DNA of 64,000 nt from NCBI GenBank assembly GCA_964247085.1, contig CAXTSX010000010.1, forward strand, positions 22,381 to 86,380, given 5' to 3'. Position numbers and translations under genes: made by a program. The stretch is from JAAFHZ01 sp964247085. GTDB taxonomy: Bacteria > Cyanobacteriota > Cyanobacteriia > Cyanobacteriales > Chamaesiphonaceae. Positions 33,717 through 43,900 of this stretch are shown here, one piece after another. The notes beneath the pieces are model-generated. The model searched no databases. It saw nothing but the letters and a program-made list of their open reading frames with translations, and was not told the DNA's origin. Position 1 is the stretch's first letter. The number at the start of each line of letters is the position of its first letter.

Positions 33717-34812
33717 ATTGAGGTAATGGGGCGGTAGTGGTTGAAACCATTGCTGCTACCAGTTGCTCGGGCACCACTGCAAACGGTAATCGATGAATAT
33801 CCGATTGCGGTTGGCAGGCGATCAAGGCGGCCTGTTGTAGTTCGGCGAGGGTGACTTGAGCCAATCCTAAGTCAGCCAGGGTGCTAGGCAAGCCAATTTG
33901 CTGATAAAAATCGAGGAGTTGGTGGCGGGTGGTGGCGGCGAGTTGATGGCCACCGATCATTTCTTCTAGGCGCAGCTGCACCAGAATCCCGAAGGCTACT
34001 TTTTCGCCATGGAGGGCGTTATGACAAGCGGGGAGGTGGGTGAGTCCGTTATGGACGGCATGAGCGGCGACGGTGCGACATTGGGCACCACCGAGACCAC
34101 CGATCACTCCGGCTAGTAAAACAGTAGCATCGACCACTTCTTGCCAATCGGCACCACCCACGTTGGCGATCGCAGCGGCCGATTTTTGGAAAAGTAGGTC
34201 GCGCAAGACCCGGGCCTGTTGGACGGCGGCGATTAAGAGAGTTCGATCGGAGTCCCCGCTACTAACGCTCGCTTCGTACCATTTGGCGATCGCATCCCCA
34301 ATGCCAGCAGTGAGAGTGCGCGGCGGGGCGGTGGCAATGATGTCGTAGTCTAAAACTAATAGGTCGGGGCAATGGGGTAAGCCGATGTCGTACAAAAAGG
34401 CACCCTCGGGGGTGTAGATGTTGGAAAGAGCTGTCCAGGCGGCGCAGGTGGCGGCAGTGGTAGGAATGGTGACGATCGGTAGTTGGCTGTGGTGGGCAAC
34501 TAGTTTGGCTATATCTAAGCATTTACCGCCGCCGATGCCAATAATTAGGTCAGCTTGATGGAGTTCGATCGACTGTTCTAATCGGTGGCGGGTGACTTCG
34601 CAGCAGTCCGGGGCATAGTTCTCTTTTTGGATGTGGAGATGAGGTGTTTGCCACAGGGGTATTAATTGTTCTAGCGCCAGACTGTGCTGGCCACCGATGA
34701 CGAGGGGGCGCTGACCTAGTTGGCTGATGTGGGGGATGGCGGCGACCAATGCTTGGTGGCCTCGGCAGACTTGTCTGGGGGCTACCATCAAATTTGTAAT
34801 CTGCTCAGTCAT
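33700..34812 (-). CDS. Iron-containing alcohol dehydrogenase family, glycerol-dehydrogenase-like
   Basis: A 370-residue GldA-like protein. Seen: NAD-binding GIGGGKCLDIAKLVA, IPTTAATCAAWTALS, metal-site region GIGDAIAKWYEAS with the conserved Asp, and the two His ligands in AAHAVHNGLTHLP and HNALHGEKVAFG. The family oxidises glycerol or related polyols with NAD and a divalent metal. Cyanobacterial members are frequent but their substrates are uncertain. Convergent with the muramidase gene (17-base overlap). Confidence 0.87.
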   Translation of the reverse strand: MTEQITNLMVAPRQVCRGHQALVAAIPHISQLGQRPLVIGGQHSLALEQLIPLWQTPHLHIQKENYAPDCCEVTRHRLEQSIELHQADLIIGIGGGKCLDIAKLVAHHSQLPIVTIPTTAATCAAWTALSNIYTPEGAFLYDIGLPHCPDLLVLDYDIIATAPPRTLTAGIGDAIAKWYEASVSSGDSDRTLLIAAVQQARVLRDLLFQKSAAAIANVGGADWQEVVDATVLLAGVIGGLGGAQCRTVAAHAVHNGLTHLPACHNALHGEKVAFGILVQLRLEEMIGGHQLAATTRHQLLDFYQQIGLPSTLADLGLAQVTLAELQQAALIACQPQSDIHRLPFAVVPEQLVAAMVSTTTAPLPQSSWTS

Positions 34813-34910
34813 GATTTTGGACAGCTGGGATCTATACCTAGACTCTAATTATATGTTCAATCTTATTATTTGGGTTAAGTTTGGCTGGTCTCCGGAGCGA
34901 GAAGAATTCC

Positions 34911-34926
34911 TTACTTTTTCTTACTG
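34911..34926 (+). promoter_or_regulatory. Shared motif copy 1 (upstream of lipoxygenase)
   Basis: TTACTTTTTCTTACTG lies about 180 bases upstream of the lipoxygenase start. Its 14-base core ACTTTTTCTTACTG is identical to that at 40835-40848 and 44684-44697. Function unknown. Confidence 0.5.
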
Positions 34927-35104
34927 CAATTCTAATTATCGTGGGAGTAAGATCAAAATTATGTATGACCAATCAAAACTCATTAAGAACGACTTTTATT
35001 TTTAAAAGGTTTTGGCGTTGCTGGGAATATAAATACCCATCTTTAAACCACAACATGTTTTTGATGATAATGCTCTCAAAATTTATTATCTTGGTTATTT
35101 GAAA

Positions 35105-37054
35105 ATGACTAATGCGCCTACTCCAGAAGAGTATCAATATAACTATGAATCCTTTGTCAGAATAGATCCTGATCTGCGATATCCAATGGCTAAATCTGTC
35201 CCCTTTGCGGACAAATCACTGACTAAAGGGAAATGGACTAAAAATGTCGTGTCACTGTTGCTGAGGGTGCAATCTAATCAAGCAATGCATGACATGGCTG
35301 TTAATAAAAATTTCTTCTCCTCTATCAAAAAACTTTTTTGGTATATAAGATTTTATATGCTATTGAAAGATCCTGGGAATATGGGTTGGATTGAACCTAT
35401 CTATAAAGGTGTACTTTGGATTTATCAAAGAATATTTATATTGTTTCGGAAGACTCCAAAATCAGAAAATATTGCCTATGACTTGGAGAATGTTAATTCT
35501 GATCGGGCTGATATAATAGAAAAACGAATTACTTCCATGGTTAAAGATGCTCAAAAACAAGCATCTTCTACCAACACCGGAGCTAAGATTGAAGACTATC
35601 GAGACTTGTTTCAGATCATTTATTTACCAGACATTGCTAATCATGTAGAAGAGGATAAATATTTTGCTGCTCAACGGGTTTCTGGTGCCAATCCATTGGT
35701 AATTAAACGTCTGGATAGCTTGATCGATAAATTTCCCGTGACAGATGCTCAATACCAATCGGTGATGGGAGATAGCGATTCTCTCCACAGAGCTTTAGAT
35801 GAAAAAAGGCTATACATCACCGATTATCAAGTTCTAAAAGAAATAGAGCCGGGAAAAAATGAGGTTCAAAAATATATATATCATCCGATCGCCTTATTTG
35901 CAGTTGAGCCAGGAACTTGTCCAAATCGTAGGTTGGTGCCGGTAGCCATTCAGTGTTACCAACAGCCATCACCAGATAATCCTATTTTTGTGGTACCCTC
36001 TCCCCAGTCCTCCGAATCAGAAAGATGGGCATGGCAAATAGCAAAGTTAACGGTTCAAGTCGCCGATGCCAATCATCATGAGTTGATTTCTCACCTAGGG
36101 GGCACTCACCTGTGGATGGAGCCGATCGCGATCGCCATTTATCGTCAGCTTCCTCTAGTGCATCCGCTGGGTGCTTTATTAAGACCTCACATTGAGGGTA
36201 CATTGTTTATCAATAATTCGGCGGTGAGAGGACTGGTTAATCCCGGTGGCACTGTTGATAAGGTTGCTGCTGGCACCCTAAAATCTTCTTTGTCACTGAG
36301 TGTTAAAGGTGCCCAAGGATATCCTTTCGCTTTTAATAAATCATTTTTGCCGATGACCTTGCAAAGTCGGGGGGTCGATGATCCGCAATTGCTACCGAAC
36401 TATCCCTACCGAGATGATGCTTTGCTAATTTGGGAAGCAATTCACAGTTGGGTCGCTAGCTACTTACAACTTTTTTATGCTGATGATCAGGCTGTTCAAA
36501 ATAACCCAGAGATTCAAGATTGGATCAGAGATTTAACTGATCCTCAGGGTGGTCAGGTGCCGAATATTAAAGAAACTGCTGATGATTCTACTATTCAGAT
36601 TCAGACTTTGGCATATTTAATTGATGTAGTTACTCTGATCATATTTACTGGTAGTGCCCAACATGCCGCCGTGAATTTTCCGCAGTCATCTTGGATGACT
36701 TATATGCCAAATATGCCTTTAGCTGGCTATCGAGCAGCACCCCAAACAACTGTGGGAGTTAGTAAAACAGACTATTTTAACTTTTTGCCTTCGGTGGAGC
36801 AGTCTGAGAATCAAATGAATATGACTTATTTATTGGGTTCTGTCTACTACACACAGCTCGGGCAATATGATGGTGATCCAGAAGAAAAGAATCGTGCCCC
36901 CTATTTTCAAGATGTTCGTGTCGCTCAGCCTTTGCGGGAGTTTCAGGAAAGGCTGCAGGCAATTGAGCTGGAAATTAAGGCCAGAAACGAAGTCCGTTCT
37001 ACCCATTATGATGTTTTGCTACCTTCTAAGATTCCGCAAAGCATTAATATCTAA
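35105..37054 (+). CDS. Lipoxygenase
   Basis: A 649-residue lipoxygenase lacking an obvious N-terminal PLAT domain. The central helix has HHELISHLGGTHLWMEP with iron ligands H325 and H330, then RQLPLVHPLGALLRPH. The second site is SAQHAAVNFPQS with H520 and N524. The protein ends in Ile649, whose carboxylate is the fifth ligand. All five ligands are therefore present. The enzyme should dioxygenate polyunsaturated fatty acids to hydroperoxides (oxylipins). There is no signal peptide. The start is ATG 35105, with a TTG two codons before it. Next come two large STAND ATPase genes on the opposite strand, and a second, divergent lipoxygenase-like gene lies at 44765. Confidence 0.93.
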   Translation: MTNAPTPEEYQYNYESFVRIDPDLRYPMAKSVPFADKSLTKGKWTKNVVSLLLRVQSNQAMHDMAVNKNFFSSIKKLFWYIRFYMLLKDPGNMGWIEPIYKGVLWIYQRIFILFRKTPKSENIAYDLENVNSDRADIIEKRITSMVKDAQKQASSTNTGAKIEDYRDLFQIIYLPDIANHVEEDKYFAAQRVSGANPLVIKRLDSLIDKFPVTDAQYQSVMGDSDSLHRALDEKRLYITDYQVLKEIEPGKNEVQKYIYHPIALFAVEPGTCPNRRLVPVAIQCYQQPSPDNPIFVVPSPQSSESERWAWQIAKLTVQVADANHHELISHLGGTHLWMEPIAIAIYRQLPLVHPLGALLRPHIEGTLFINNSAVRGLVNPGGTVDKVAAGTLKSSLSLSVKGAQGYPFAFNKSFLPMTLQSRGVDDPQLLPNYPYRDDALLIWEAIHSWVASYLQLFYADDQAVQNNPEIQDWIRDLTDPQGGQVPNIKETADDSTIQIQTLAYLIDVVTLIIFTGSAQHAAVNFPQSSWMTYMPNMPLAGYRAAPQTTVGVSKTDYFNFLPSVEQSENQMNMTYLLGSVYYTQLGQYDGDPEEKNRAPYFQDVRVAQPLREFQERLQAIELEIKARNEVRSTHYDVLLPSKIPQSINI

Positions 37055-37069
37055 GCTGCCAGACTTTTG

Positions 37070-37109
37070 CCCTCACCCCCAGCCCCTCTCCCAACTTTGG
37101 GCGAGGGGA
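37070..37109. repeat. Short GC-rich dispersed repeat with hairpin
   Basis: CCCTCACCCCCAGCCCCTCT and the following CCCAACTTTGGGCGAGGGGAG is a common cyanobacterial intergenic repeat. It folds into a stem (CCCCTC.CCCAA / TTGGGC.GAGGGG) and lies between the convergent lipoxygenase and STAND ATPase genes, where it could also help terminate transcription. Confidence 0.65.
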
Positions 37110-37114
37110 GCCGA

Positions 37115-40100
37115 TTAAGCGCGGTAGCGACCCCAAAACATTGCTTTAAAAACAAGTAAATAGGTAGTAGCCGACATGCGAGTTTCTAGGGTTTTCAGAT
37201 CCGGTCTTTCGCTATCAATGACACTCCCTAAATCTTGCAGGGTGGATTGTTGTGCTTTTGTTAGACCTTTGATTTTGTCGATTTTCATGCCTTCATAGGG
37301 GCGTAGGGCTTGCCAAGTAGCCAGACATTCACCAGCTTCTATATCCCAGACCTTAATTGTTTCATCTAAACCACCGGTGAAAGCCACCAGTTTCGGCGAT
37401 GTCATGCCAGGTAATTGGATGGTGGCAAGTTCGATCGCATAAACCATACCATTATGACCAATTAAAGTTTGCAAACATTGGCCATTGTTCACATCCCATA
37501 CTTTAACAGCGCCATTTGTTCCAGTACTAATAATGAATTGATCGTCATCAGTAAACCGAGCGGTGAGTACCCATCCTTGATGTCCAGAAAAAGTTTGCAA
37601 ACATTTCCCTGTTGTCACTGACCAGAGTTTGATGGTGCCATCAGAACTAGTACTGATTAAGCGTTTACTATCAGAACTAAAGTTCACTGACAACACCCTA
37701 TTGGTATGTTCTTGTAAGCTTTTGTAGCATTCACCAGAATTGGGATTGCACAATTTAATTAAGCCACTACCATCGCCACTAGCTAAGAATTTACCATCTG
37801 GACTAAAGACCACGTTAAATACAGAGCTATGGTATTGAATAGTTTTCAAGCATTCACCACTATCAATATCCCAAATCTTTACAGTTTGATCGTAACTACT
37901 ACTGGCTAATGTTTGACTATCGGGTCTAAAAGCTATAGACCATACCCAACTGGTATGTCCGCGTAGAGTCTGGAGAAATTTGCCAAATGGCCAGTCATAC
38001 AACTTGATGGTGTAGTCACCACTACTACTAGCTAATAGAGGGCCATTCGGATTAAACTTGACTGACAAGACTCGATTGGTATGTTCCCGCAAAACCTCGG
38101 TAACAGAACCTTCCTTCACATCCCACATTTTAATAGTGTTGTCTTCACATCCAGCAGCTAGATATCTATGATCAGGACTCAGTGACAAAGATAAAATAGC
38201 ACTGGTATAGCCAACAATTGTGTTGAGACAGCGCCCTAGTTTTAAGTTCCAGACTTTAATTATATTATCATCACTGCCACTGGCAATCTGCTGACCATTG
38301 GGATGAAAAGCTACAGTCCAAACTAAACCGCTATGACCCAGAAAAGTTTTTAGGCATTCACCAGTATGTGTTTCCCATAACTTGATAGTTTTATCATAGC
38401 TACTACTAGCTAATTGCTGACCATCGAGGCTAAAAGTAACTTTAGTAACGATTTTTTGATGTCCTGACAGAATTTTCAAGCATTTTTTGGTGGTAACATC
38501 CCAAATCTTAATGAGACTATCGTGGCCACCGGTAGCGATCGATCGACCATCTGGATTAAAAGCCACAGAACGGATCCAATCTTCATGGGCTGTCCAACTT
38601 GCCAAACATGCTCTAGTTTCGATATCCCACAGCCGCAAAGTACAATCTTCGCCACCGCTTACGAGAGTAAGACCGTCAGGACTGAAGGCGATCGACCATA
38701 CTCGACCTTGATGGCCAAGCAGAGTAAGAATCTCCGGACCTAATCTACCGGGGGAAACTCGCCATAGTCGAATGGTGCCATCTTCAGCAGAACTGGCAAT
38801 GATTTTGCTATCGGGGCTAAAGATAGCCGCGTTAACTGATAGGGTGTGTCCTGTATATGTATACAAACATTCGCCCGTCACTACATCCCACAACTTAACC
38901 CGACTATCATCACTAGCACTAACTAAATATTGCCCATCTGGGCTGAAATTGACTGCGAAAGCCCAGTTCAAATGTCCTTGACAAATAGAAACTTTCTCCA
39001 AGGTGTCAGCATCCCGAATCTGGATATCACCTTTGGTATCACTGGTAGCAAGATATTTGCCATCAGGACTATAAGACAGTCCTACTATGCCGGCAAAGAT
39101 ATCCGCAAAGACGGTTTGACTAAACTGGCTACCAGTAAAATCAACATCGTGTAGTGTGGCATTGAGGAGATAGGCTTGACGAATATCTATTCCAGAAAAA
39201 TCAAAGCCTTTCAAGTCAGTTTTCAAATAAACAAATAAATTAAGTAAATTACCCCCGGCATAGCCAGTTTTACTCTGATAACGTAAGGCTGATAACGTTT
39301 TAGCGAGGTGTTCTTCGAGTTGCTTTATGGTGGCGAAATGAGCCGATAATTGGTCAATAATGGGTTGCAAAATCGATTGAATTTGGGCATCCCGCAGGTA
39401 GTCTTGGGTTTGAGCTTCAATGAGGGCGTGGGTTTTAAATAAATTTAGTTCACCGCTAATAACTTCACTCTCAATTTGCTTTATAAATCTGTCAGTGACA
39501 TATTCCATAATGACTGGCTGCTGCGTTAATCCCTGTTCAGTCGTTTCAATTAAAGACCGATCGCGCAGTGTTTCTAGTGCTTCTAAGATTTGGGGGAATA
39601 GGGCTGATGGAAATAATTCGGCTTGTAACCGTTTGGGGGCGACACCTTCTCTGTTAATGGCCAACCAATACATCACCTGTTGTTGCAGGATGGAGAGTCG
39701 ATCGAACTGTTGATCTAATAAATCCCACAGGCTGCTGAATACAGCCTTTCCTTGTGCTAGAAACTTTTGGATATCGCCGTTGAAAATATTTTGAATGTTG
39801 GTAGCTACTAGTTTGAGAGCTAAAGGATTGCCATCAACATATCTAATGATTTTCTCTTGCTCCAGTAGAGGAGCGGCTAGACCTTTATCGCTGAGAATGC
39901 CCTGAGCATCAGCGGTTGGTAGACCAGACAATTGCAAAGACCGCACCGGGAGATCTTGACCTTCTCGCAAAGTCATGCCATTCGGTTTTTCCCGGCTGGT
40001 AATCAATAGGCAGCTCTGGTGATTTTCGTCGCTAATTCTTTCAAAGATTTGAACGTATTCTTCATAACCTTCTAAGCAGCAGCCGTTTTGATGACCAGAT

Positions 40101-40723
40101 TGCAAGATTGACTCGACATTATCTAAAACCAGTAAACAGCGTTTTTGGCGTAACTGTTCCATTAATAAGGCGATCGAACTTTCTTGCACCTCTGAGCCAG
40201 TTAAAATTGGCAAGATCTCATTCAGCAAGTTGCTAGGAGTGGGGGCATTCCGCAAACTCCGCCACACTACATATTCAAACTGAGACTCTAATTGCTGAGC
40301 AAGTTTTACGGACAGGGCTGTTTTGCCAATTCCTCCCCAACCAAAAATACCCACCATCCGGCACTGGCTATTTACCAACCAACTTTGCAAAGTCTGTAGA
40401 GTATTGTGCCGACCATAGAAGTAGGAAACATCGATCGCTTCTCCCCAATTTGTTCGGGTCAGGGATGCCTGATAGTTTTGGAGGATAGATTTCAGATTAT
40501 TTTTAGCAACCTTCGCCTTCAATATGTTGGAAAGCGAATGCCACAAACTAGCAGCAATTTGTTTAATGTAGTCTGCGTCATAACCTAATGCACTGCCGAT
40601 CGCTTGATAAGAATTTCCTTCCCAGACTTGTAGGACAATATCTGATTGAATATCTTTGAGTGTTGATTTTTGATTTTGCTCAAGTAAGTGGTTGATGATT
40701 ACAAGAGCTTCTTGTGCTGTCAT
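37115..40723 (-). CDS. STAND ATPase: vMAP-type N-terminal domain, NB-ARC, 14 WD40 repeats (copy 1)
   Basis: A protein of 1,202 residues. Residues 1-95 form a helical HTH-like domain of the vWA-MoxR-associated type (QEALVIINHLLEQNQ, QVWEGNSYQAIGSALGYDAD). NB-ARC follows: P-loop GIFGWGGIGKTALSVKLAQQ, Walker B RCLLVLDNVES, SCLLITSREK, and the GNPLALKLVA motif. A linker with two pentapeptide-like units (DFSGIDIRQAYLLNATLHDV) leads to 14 WD40 repeats, enough for two seven-bladed propellers, and a conserved tail. Such proteins are NLR-like switches that oligomerise on ligand binding. The start is set at the ATG corresponding to that of copy 2; both are preceded by TGTGGGAAA. No separate effector domain is visible. 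Confidence 0.92.
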   Translation of the reverse strand: MTAQEALVIINHLLEQNQKSTLKDIQSDIVLQVWEGNSYQAIGSALGYDADYIKQIAASLWHSLSNILKAKVAKNNLKSILQNYQASLTRTNWGEAIDVSYFYGRHNTLQTLQSWLVNSQCRMVGIFGWGGIGKTALSVKLAQQLESQFEYVVWRSLRNAPTPSNLLNEILPILTGSEVQESSIALLMEQLRQKRCLLVLDNVESILQSGHQNGCCLEGYEEYVQIFERISDENHQSCLLITSREKPNGMTLREGQDLPVRSLQLSGLPTADAQGILSDKGLAAPLLEQEKIIRYVDGNPLALKLVATNIQNIFNGDIQKFLAQGKAVFSSLWDLLDQQFDRLSILQQQVMYWLAINREGVAPKRLQAELFPSALFPQILEALETLRDRSLIETTEQGLTQQPVIMEYVTDRFIKQIESEVISGELNLFKTHALIEAQTQDYLRDAQIQSILQPIIDQLSAHFATIKQLEEHLAKTLSALRYQSKTGYAGGNLLNLFVYLKTDLKGFDFSGIDIRQAYLLNATLHDVDFTGSQFSQTVFADIFAGIVGLSYSPDGKYLATSDTKGDIQIRDADTLEKVSICQGHLNWAFAVNFSPDGQYLVSASDDSRVKLWDVVTGECLYTYTGHTLSVNAAIFSPDSKIIASSAEDGTIRLWRVSPGRLGPEILTLLGHQGRVWSIAFSPDGLTLVSGGEDCTLRLWDIETRACLASWTAHEDWIRSVAFNPDGRSIATGGHDSLIKIWDVTTKKCLKILSGHQKIVTKVTFSLDGQQLASSSYDKTIKLWETHTGECLKTFLGHSGLVWTVAFHPNGQQIASGSDDNIIKVWNLKLGRCLNTIVGYTSAILSLSLSPDHRYLAAGCEDNTIKMWDVKEGSVTEVLREHTNRVLSVKFNPNGPLLASSSGDYTIKLYDWPFGKFLQTLRGHTSWVWSIAFRPDSQTLASSSYDQTVKIWDIDSGECLKTIQYHSSVFNVVFSPDGKFLASGDGSGLIKLCNPNSGECYKSLQEHTNRVLSVNFSSDSKRLISTSSDGTIKLWSVTTGKCLQTFSGHQGWVLTARFTDDDQFIISTGTNGAVKVWDVNNGQCLQTLIGHNGMVYAIELATIQLPGMTSPKLVAFTGGLDETIKVWDIEAGECLATWQALRPYEGMKIDKIKGLTKAQQSTLQDLGSVIDSERPDLKTLETRMSATTYLLVFKAMFWGRYRA

Positions 40724-40830
40724 TTTCCCACAGTTGGTATATCGGGTCACAACCATTATAAAACAATCCAGTAGTCGAGTTTGTGAGCCATAAACAAAGT
40801 TATATTAGTTAATATTTTCGGGCGAAAATT

Positions 40831-40855
40831 ACTGACTTTTTCTTACTGACAAATC
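40831..40855. promoter_or_regulatory. Shared motif copy 2 (upstream of STAND ATPase copy 1)
   Basis: A 25-base segment containing the core ACTTTTTCTTACTG (40835-40848), identical over all 25 bases to 44680-44704. It contains TACTGA repeated twice, 14 bases apart, in the latter copy, and ATTACTGA at the left here. It sits about 110 bases from the start of the ATPase gene and points away from it. Confidence 0.5.
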
Positions 40856-40871
40856 AATCAAGTTAGTCTGG

Positions 40872-40888
40872 GGTCTGATTATCAGACC
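40872..40888. other. Perfect 8-bp palindrome between the two STAND ATPase genes
   Basis: GGTCTGAT-T-ATCAGACC is a perfect inverted repeat. On the plus strand it is followed by TTGTTTT. No plus-strand gene ends here, so it may be an operator or a weak terminator acting on antisense transcription. Confidence 0.35.
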
Positions 40889-40942
40889 TTGTTTTCTATC
40901 AAACTAGAGTATATTGGTGCTGTCGTGATTGGTCAAGGATGA

Positions 40943-43900
40943 CTAAGAACGGGATCGTCCCCAAAACATCGCCTTAAAAACAAGTAAATAGGTAGTGACC
41001 GACATTTTGGTCTCGATGGTTTTGATATTCGGTCTTTCACTATTAATTACACCGCCTAAAGCTTGCAGTGTTGATTGTTGTGCTTTAGTGATACCTTTGA
41101 TTTTGTCGATTTTCATTCCTTCATAGGGGCGCAAGGATTGCCAAGTAGCCAAACATTCAGCAGCTTCTAAATCCCAAACTTTGATTTTTTCATCTACCCC
41201 ACCAGTGAAGGCTACCAATTTGGGTAAATCCATTCCAGGTAGTTGGATAGCAGCGACTTCGATCGCATAAATCAAACCATTATGACCAGTAAAGGTTTTT
41301 AGGCATTGGCCGTTTTGGATATCCCAAACTTTGAGACTACCGTCCATGCCACCGCTAATAATGAATCGATCGTCAGGACTAAACTGGGCACGGATGATCC
41401 ATCCTCGATGGTCAGAAAAAGTTCGTAAACATTCTCCTGTTGCTACTGACCAGAGTTTAATGGTGTCATCATAGCTGGTACTAATTAACCACTGACTATC
41501 GGAGCTAAAAGCTACTGACCATACGCTATTAGTATGTTCTTGGAGACTTTGGTAACACTGGCCAGTGTTAGGACAGCATAATTTGATTACACCATTGGTA
41601 TCACTGCTAGCTAGTAGCTGACCATTAGGACTAAAAGTCACAAAAACCACTGGAGCGTGATGCTCTTGAATGGTGCGTAGACATTCTCCTGTAGTGACAT
41701 CCCAAACTTTTATGGTTTGGTCATAACTACTACTAGCTAATATTTGACTATCGGGACTAAAAGAAATTGACCATACCCAACTGTTATGTCCGCGCAGGGT
41801 TTGGAGACAGTTACCTGATTGCCAATCATATAATCTGATAGTTTTATCCGAACTAGAACTAGCCAGTAAATGACCATTCGGGCTAAATTTAACCGACCAA
41901 ATACGATTGGTATGCTCTTGGAAAATTTCAGAAACCGTTCCATTCTCTACATCCCACACTTTGACGGTTTTATTTTCGTATCCAGCAGCTAGGTATCTAC
42001 CATCACAACTTAGAGAAAGAGAAGAGACAGCATCGGTGTATCCGATGATAGTGTTGATGCAACGTCCCAGCTTTAAATTCCAAATCTTAGTAGTATGGTC
42101 GTCACTACCACTAGCCAATTGTTGACCATTGGGATGAAAGGCTACTGTCCAAATGGGGCTGCGATGGCCCAAAAAAGTCTGCAGACATTCGCCATAATTA
42201 ATCTCCCATAGTTTGATGGTTTGATCGAAGCTGCTACTAGCTAATTGCTGACCATCAGGACTAAAGACAACTTTACTGATCATTTGCTGGTGTCCGCTCA
42301 AGGTTTTCAAGCATTCACCAGTAGTGATATCCCAAATCTTAATCAGGCGATCATAACTACCGGTGGCGATCGATCGACCATCCGGATGAAAAGCCACCGA
42401 ACGAATCCAATCGTTATGGGCTGGCCACACTGATAAACATTCGCCATTGGCCACATCCCATAAGCGCACCATGCAATCTTCACCGCCACTCACCAAAGTA
42501 CGCCCATCGGGACTGAAGGCGATCGACCATACTCTACTCTCATGTCCAACTAAAGTGCTAATCTCGGGGCTCAAGCGCCCCGGTAAAACTCGCCAGAGCC
42601 GAATAGTACTGTCTTCAGAAGAACTGGCAATGGTCTTACCATCAGGGCTGAAGATAGCAGCGTTAACTGGTAAGCTATGGCCTGTATATGTACATAAACA
42701 TTCACCTGTAACTACATCCCACAGCTTTATTCGATAATTGTAGTCATCGCCAGCACTGACAAAGTACTGTCCGTTGGGACTGAAATCAATTGCCCAAGCC
42801 CAATGTAAATGTCCCCGGCAATGAGAAACTTTGTTGAGACTAGTCGCATTCCAAATCTGAATATCGCCTTTGGTATCACTGGTAGCGAGATATTTGCCAT
42901 CTGGACTATAAGCGATGCCAATGATGCCGCCAAAGGTTTCCGCAAAAACAGTTTGAGTGAGACGACTATCGGTAAAATCAACATTATGCAATACAGCATT
43001 GATGAGGTAGGCTTGGCGGATTTCCATGCCCGAAAAATCAAAGCCTTGCAGATCAGTTTTGAGATAACACAAGAGATTCAGCAGATTACCACAGGCATAA
43101 CCGGTGGTCGTTGGGATTTCATGGCGCAAATTCACTAAAATACTGGCCAGGTGCTTCTGGAGGTTTTTGGGAGTACCAAAATGAGCCACTAATTGATCAG
43201 CAAGTGGCTGTAGAATCAATTGAATTTGGGCATCGCGTAGATAATCTTGGGTTTGAGCTTCGATGCAAGCATGGGTTTTAAATAGATGTAGTTTGCTAGT
43301 GATAATTTCCTGCTCAATTTGCCGTACGAACCTATCGGTGACATATTCCATGATCACCGGCTGTTGGGTCAGTCCCTGTTGGGTCGTTTCCAGTAATGAC
43401 CGATCGCACAGTGTTTCTAGAGATTCTAATATTTGGGGGAGTGGTGCGGAGGGGAATAGTTCAGCTTGTAACTTTGCTGGGGTGGCACCTTCTCGATTTA
43501 TTGCTAACCAGTACATTACCTGTTGTTGCAAAATGGAGAGCCGATCGAACTGCTGATCTAATAAATCCCAAAGATTGCTAAATACTGTCTTGCCTTGGGC
43601 TAAAAACTCTTGAATATCGCCGTTGAAAAGATTTTGAATATTGGTTGCTACCAATTTGAGAGCTAAAGGATTACCATCGACATATTTAATCAGATTTTCT
43701 TGGTCAGCTATGGGAGCACTAATGCCTTTGTCGGTCAAAATAGCTTGGGCATCAATACTGGGTAAGCCAGTCAATTGCAATGACCGCACCGGTAGATCCT
43801 GGCCTTCGCGTACAGCCATACCTCTAGGTTTTTCCCGGCTGGTAATTACTAGACAGCTCTGGTGGTTTTGATCACTAATCTGCTCAAAGATTTGGAGGTA

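Noticed and set aside
34727..35102. Overlapping plus-strand frames before the lipoxygenase
   Set aside because: No ribosome site or family similarity; the region is better explained as leader DNA with the shared motif and a short relic.
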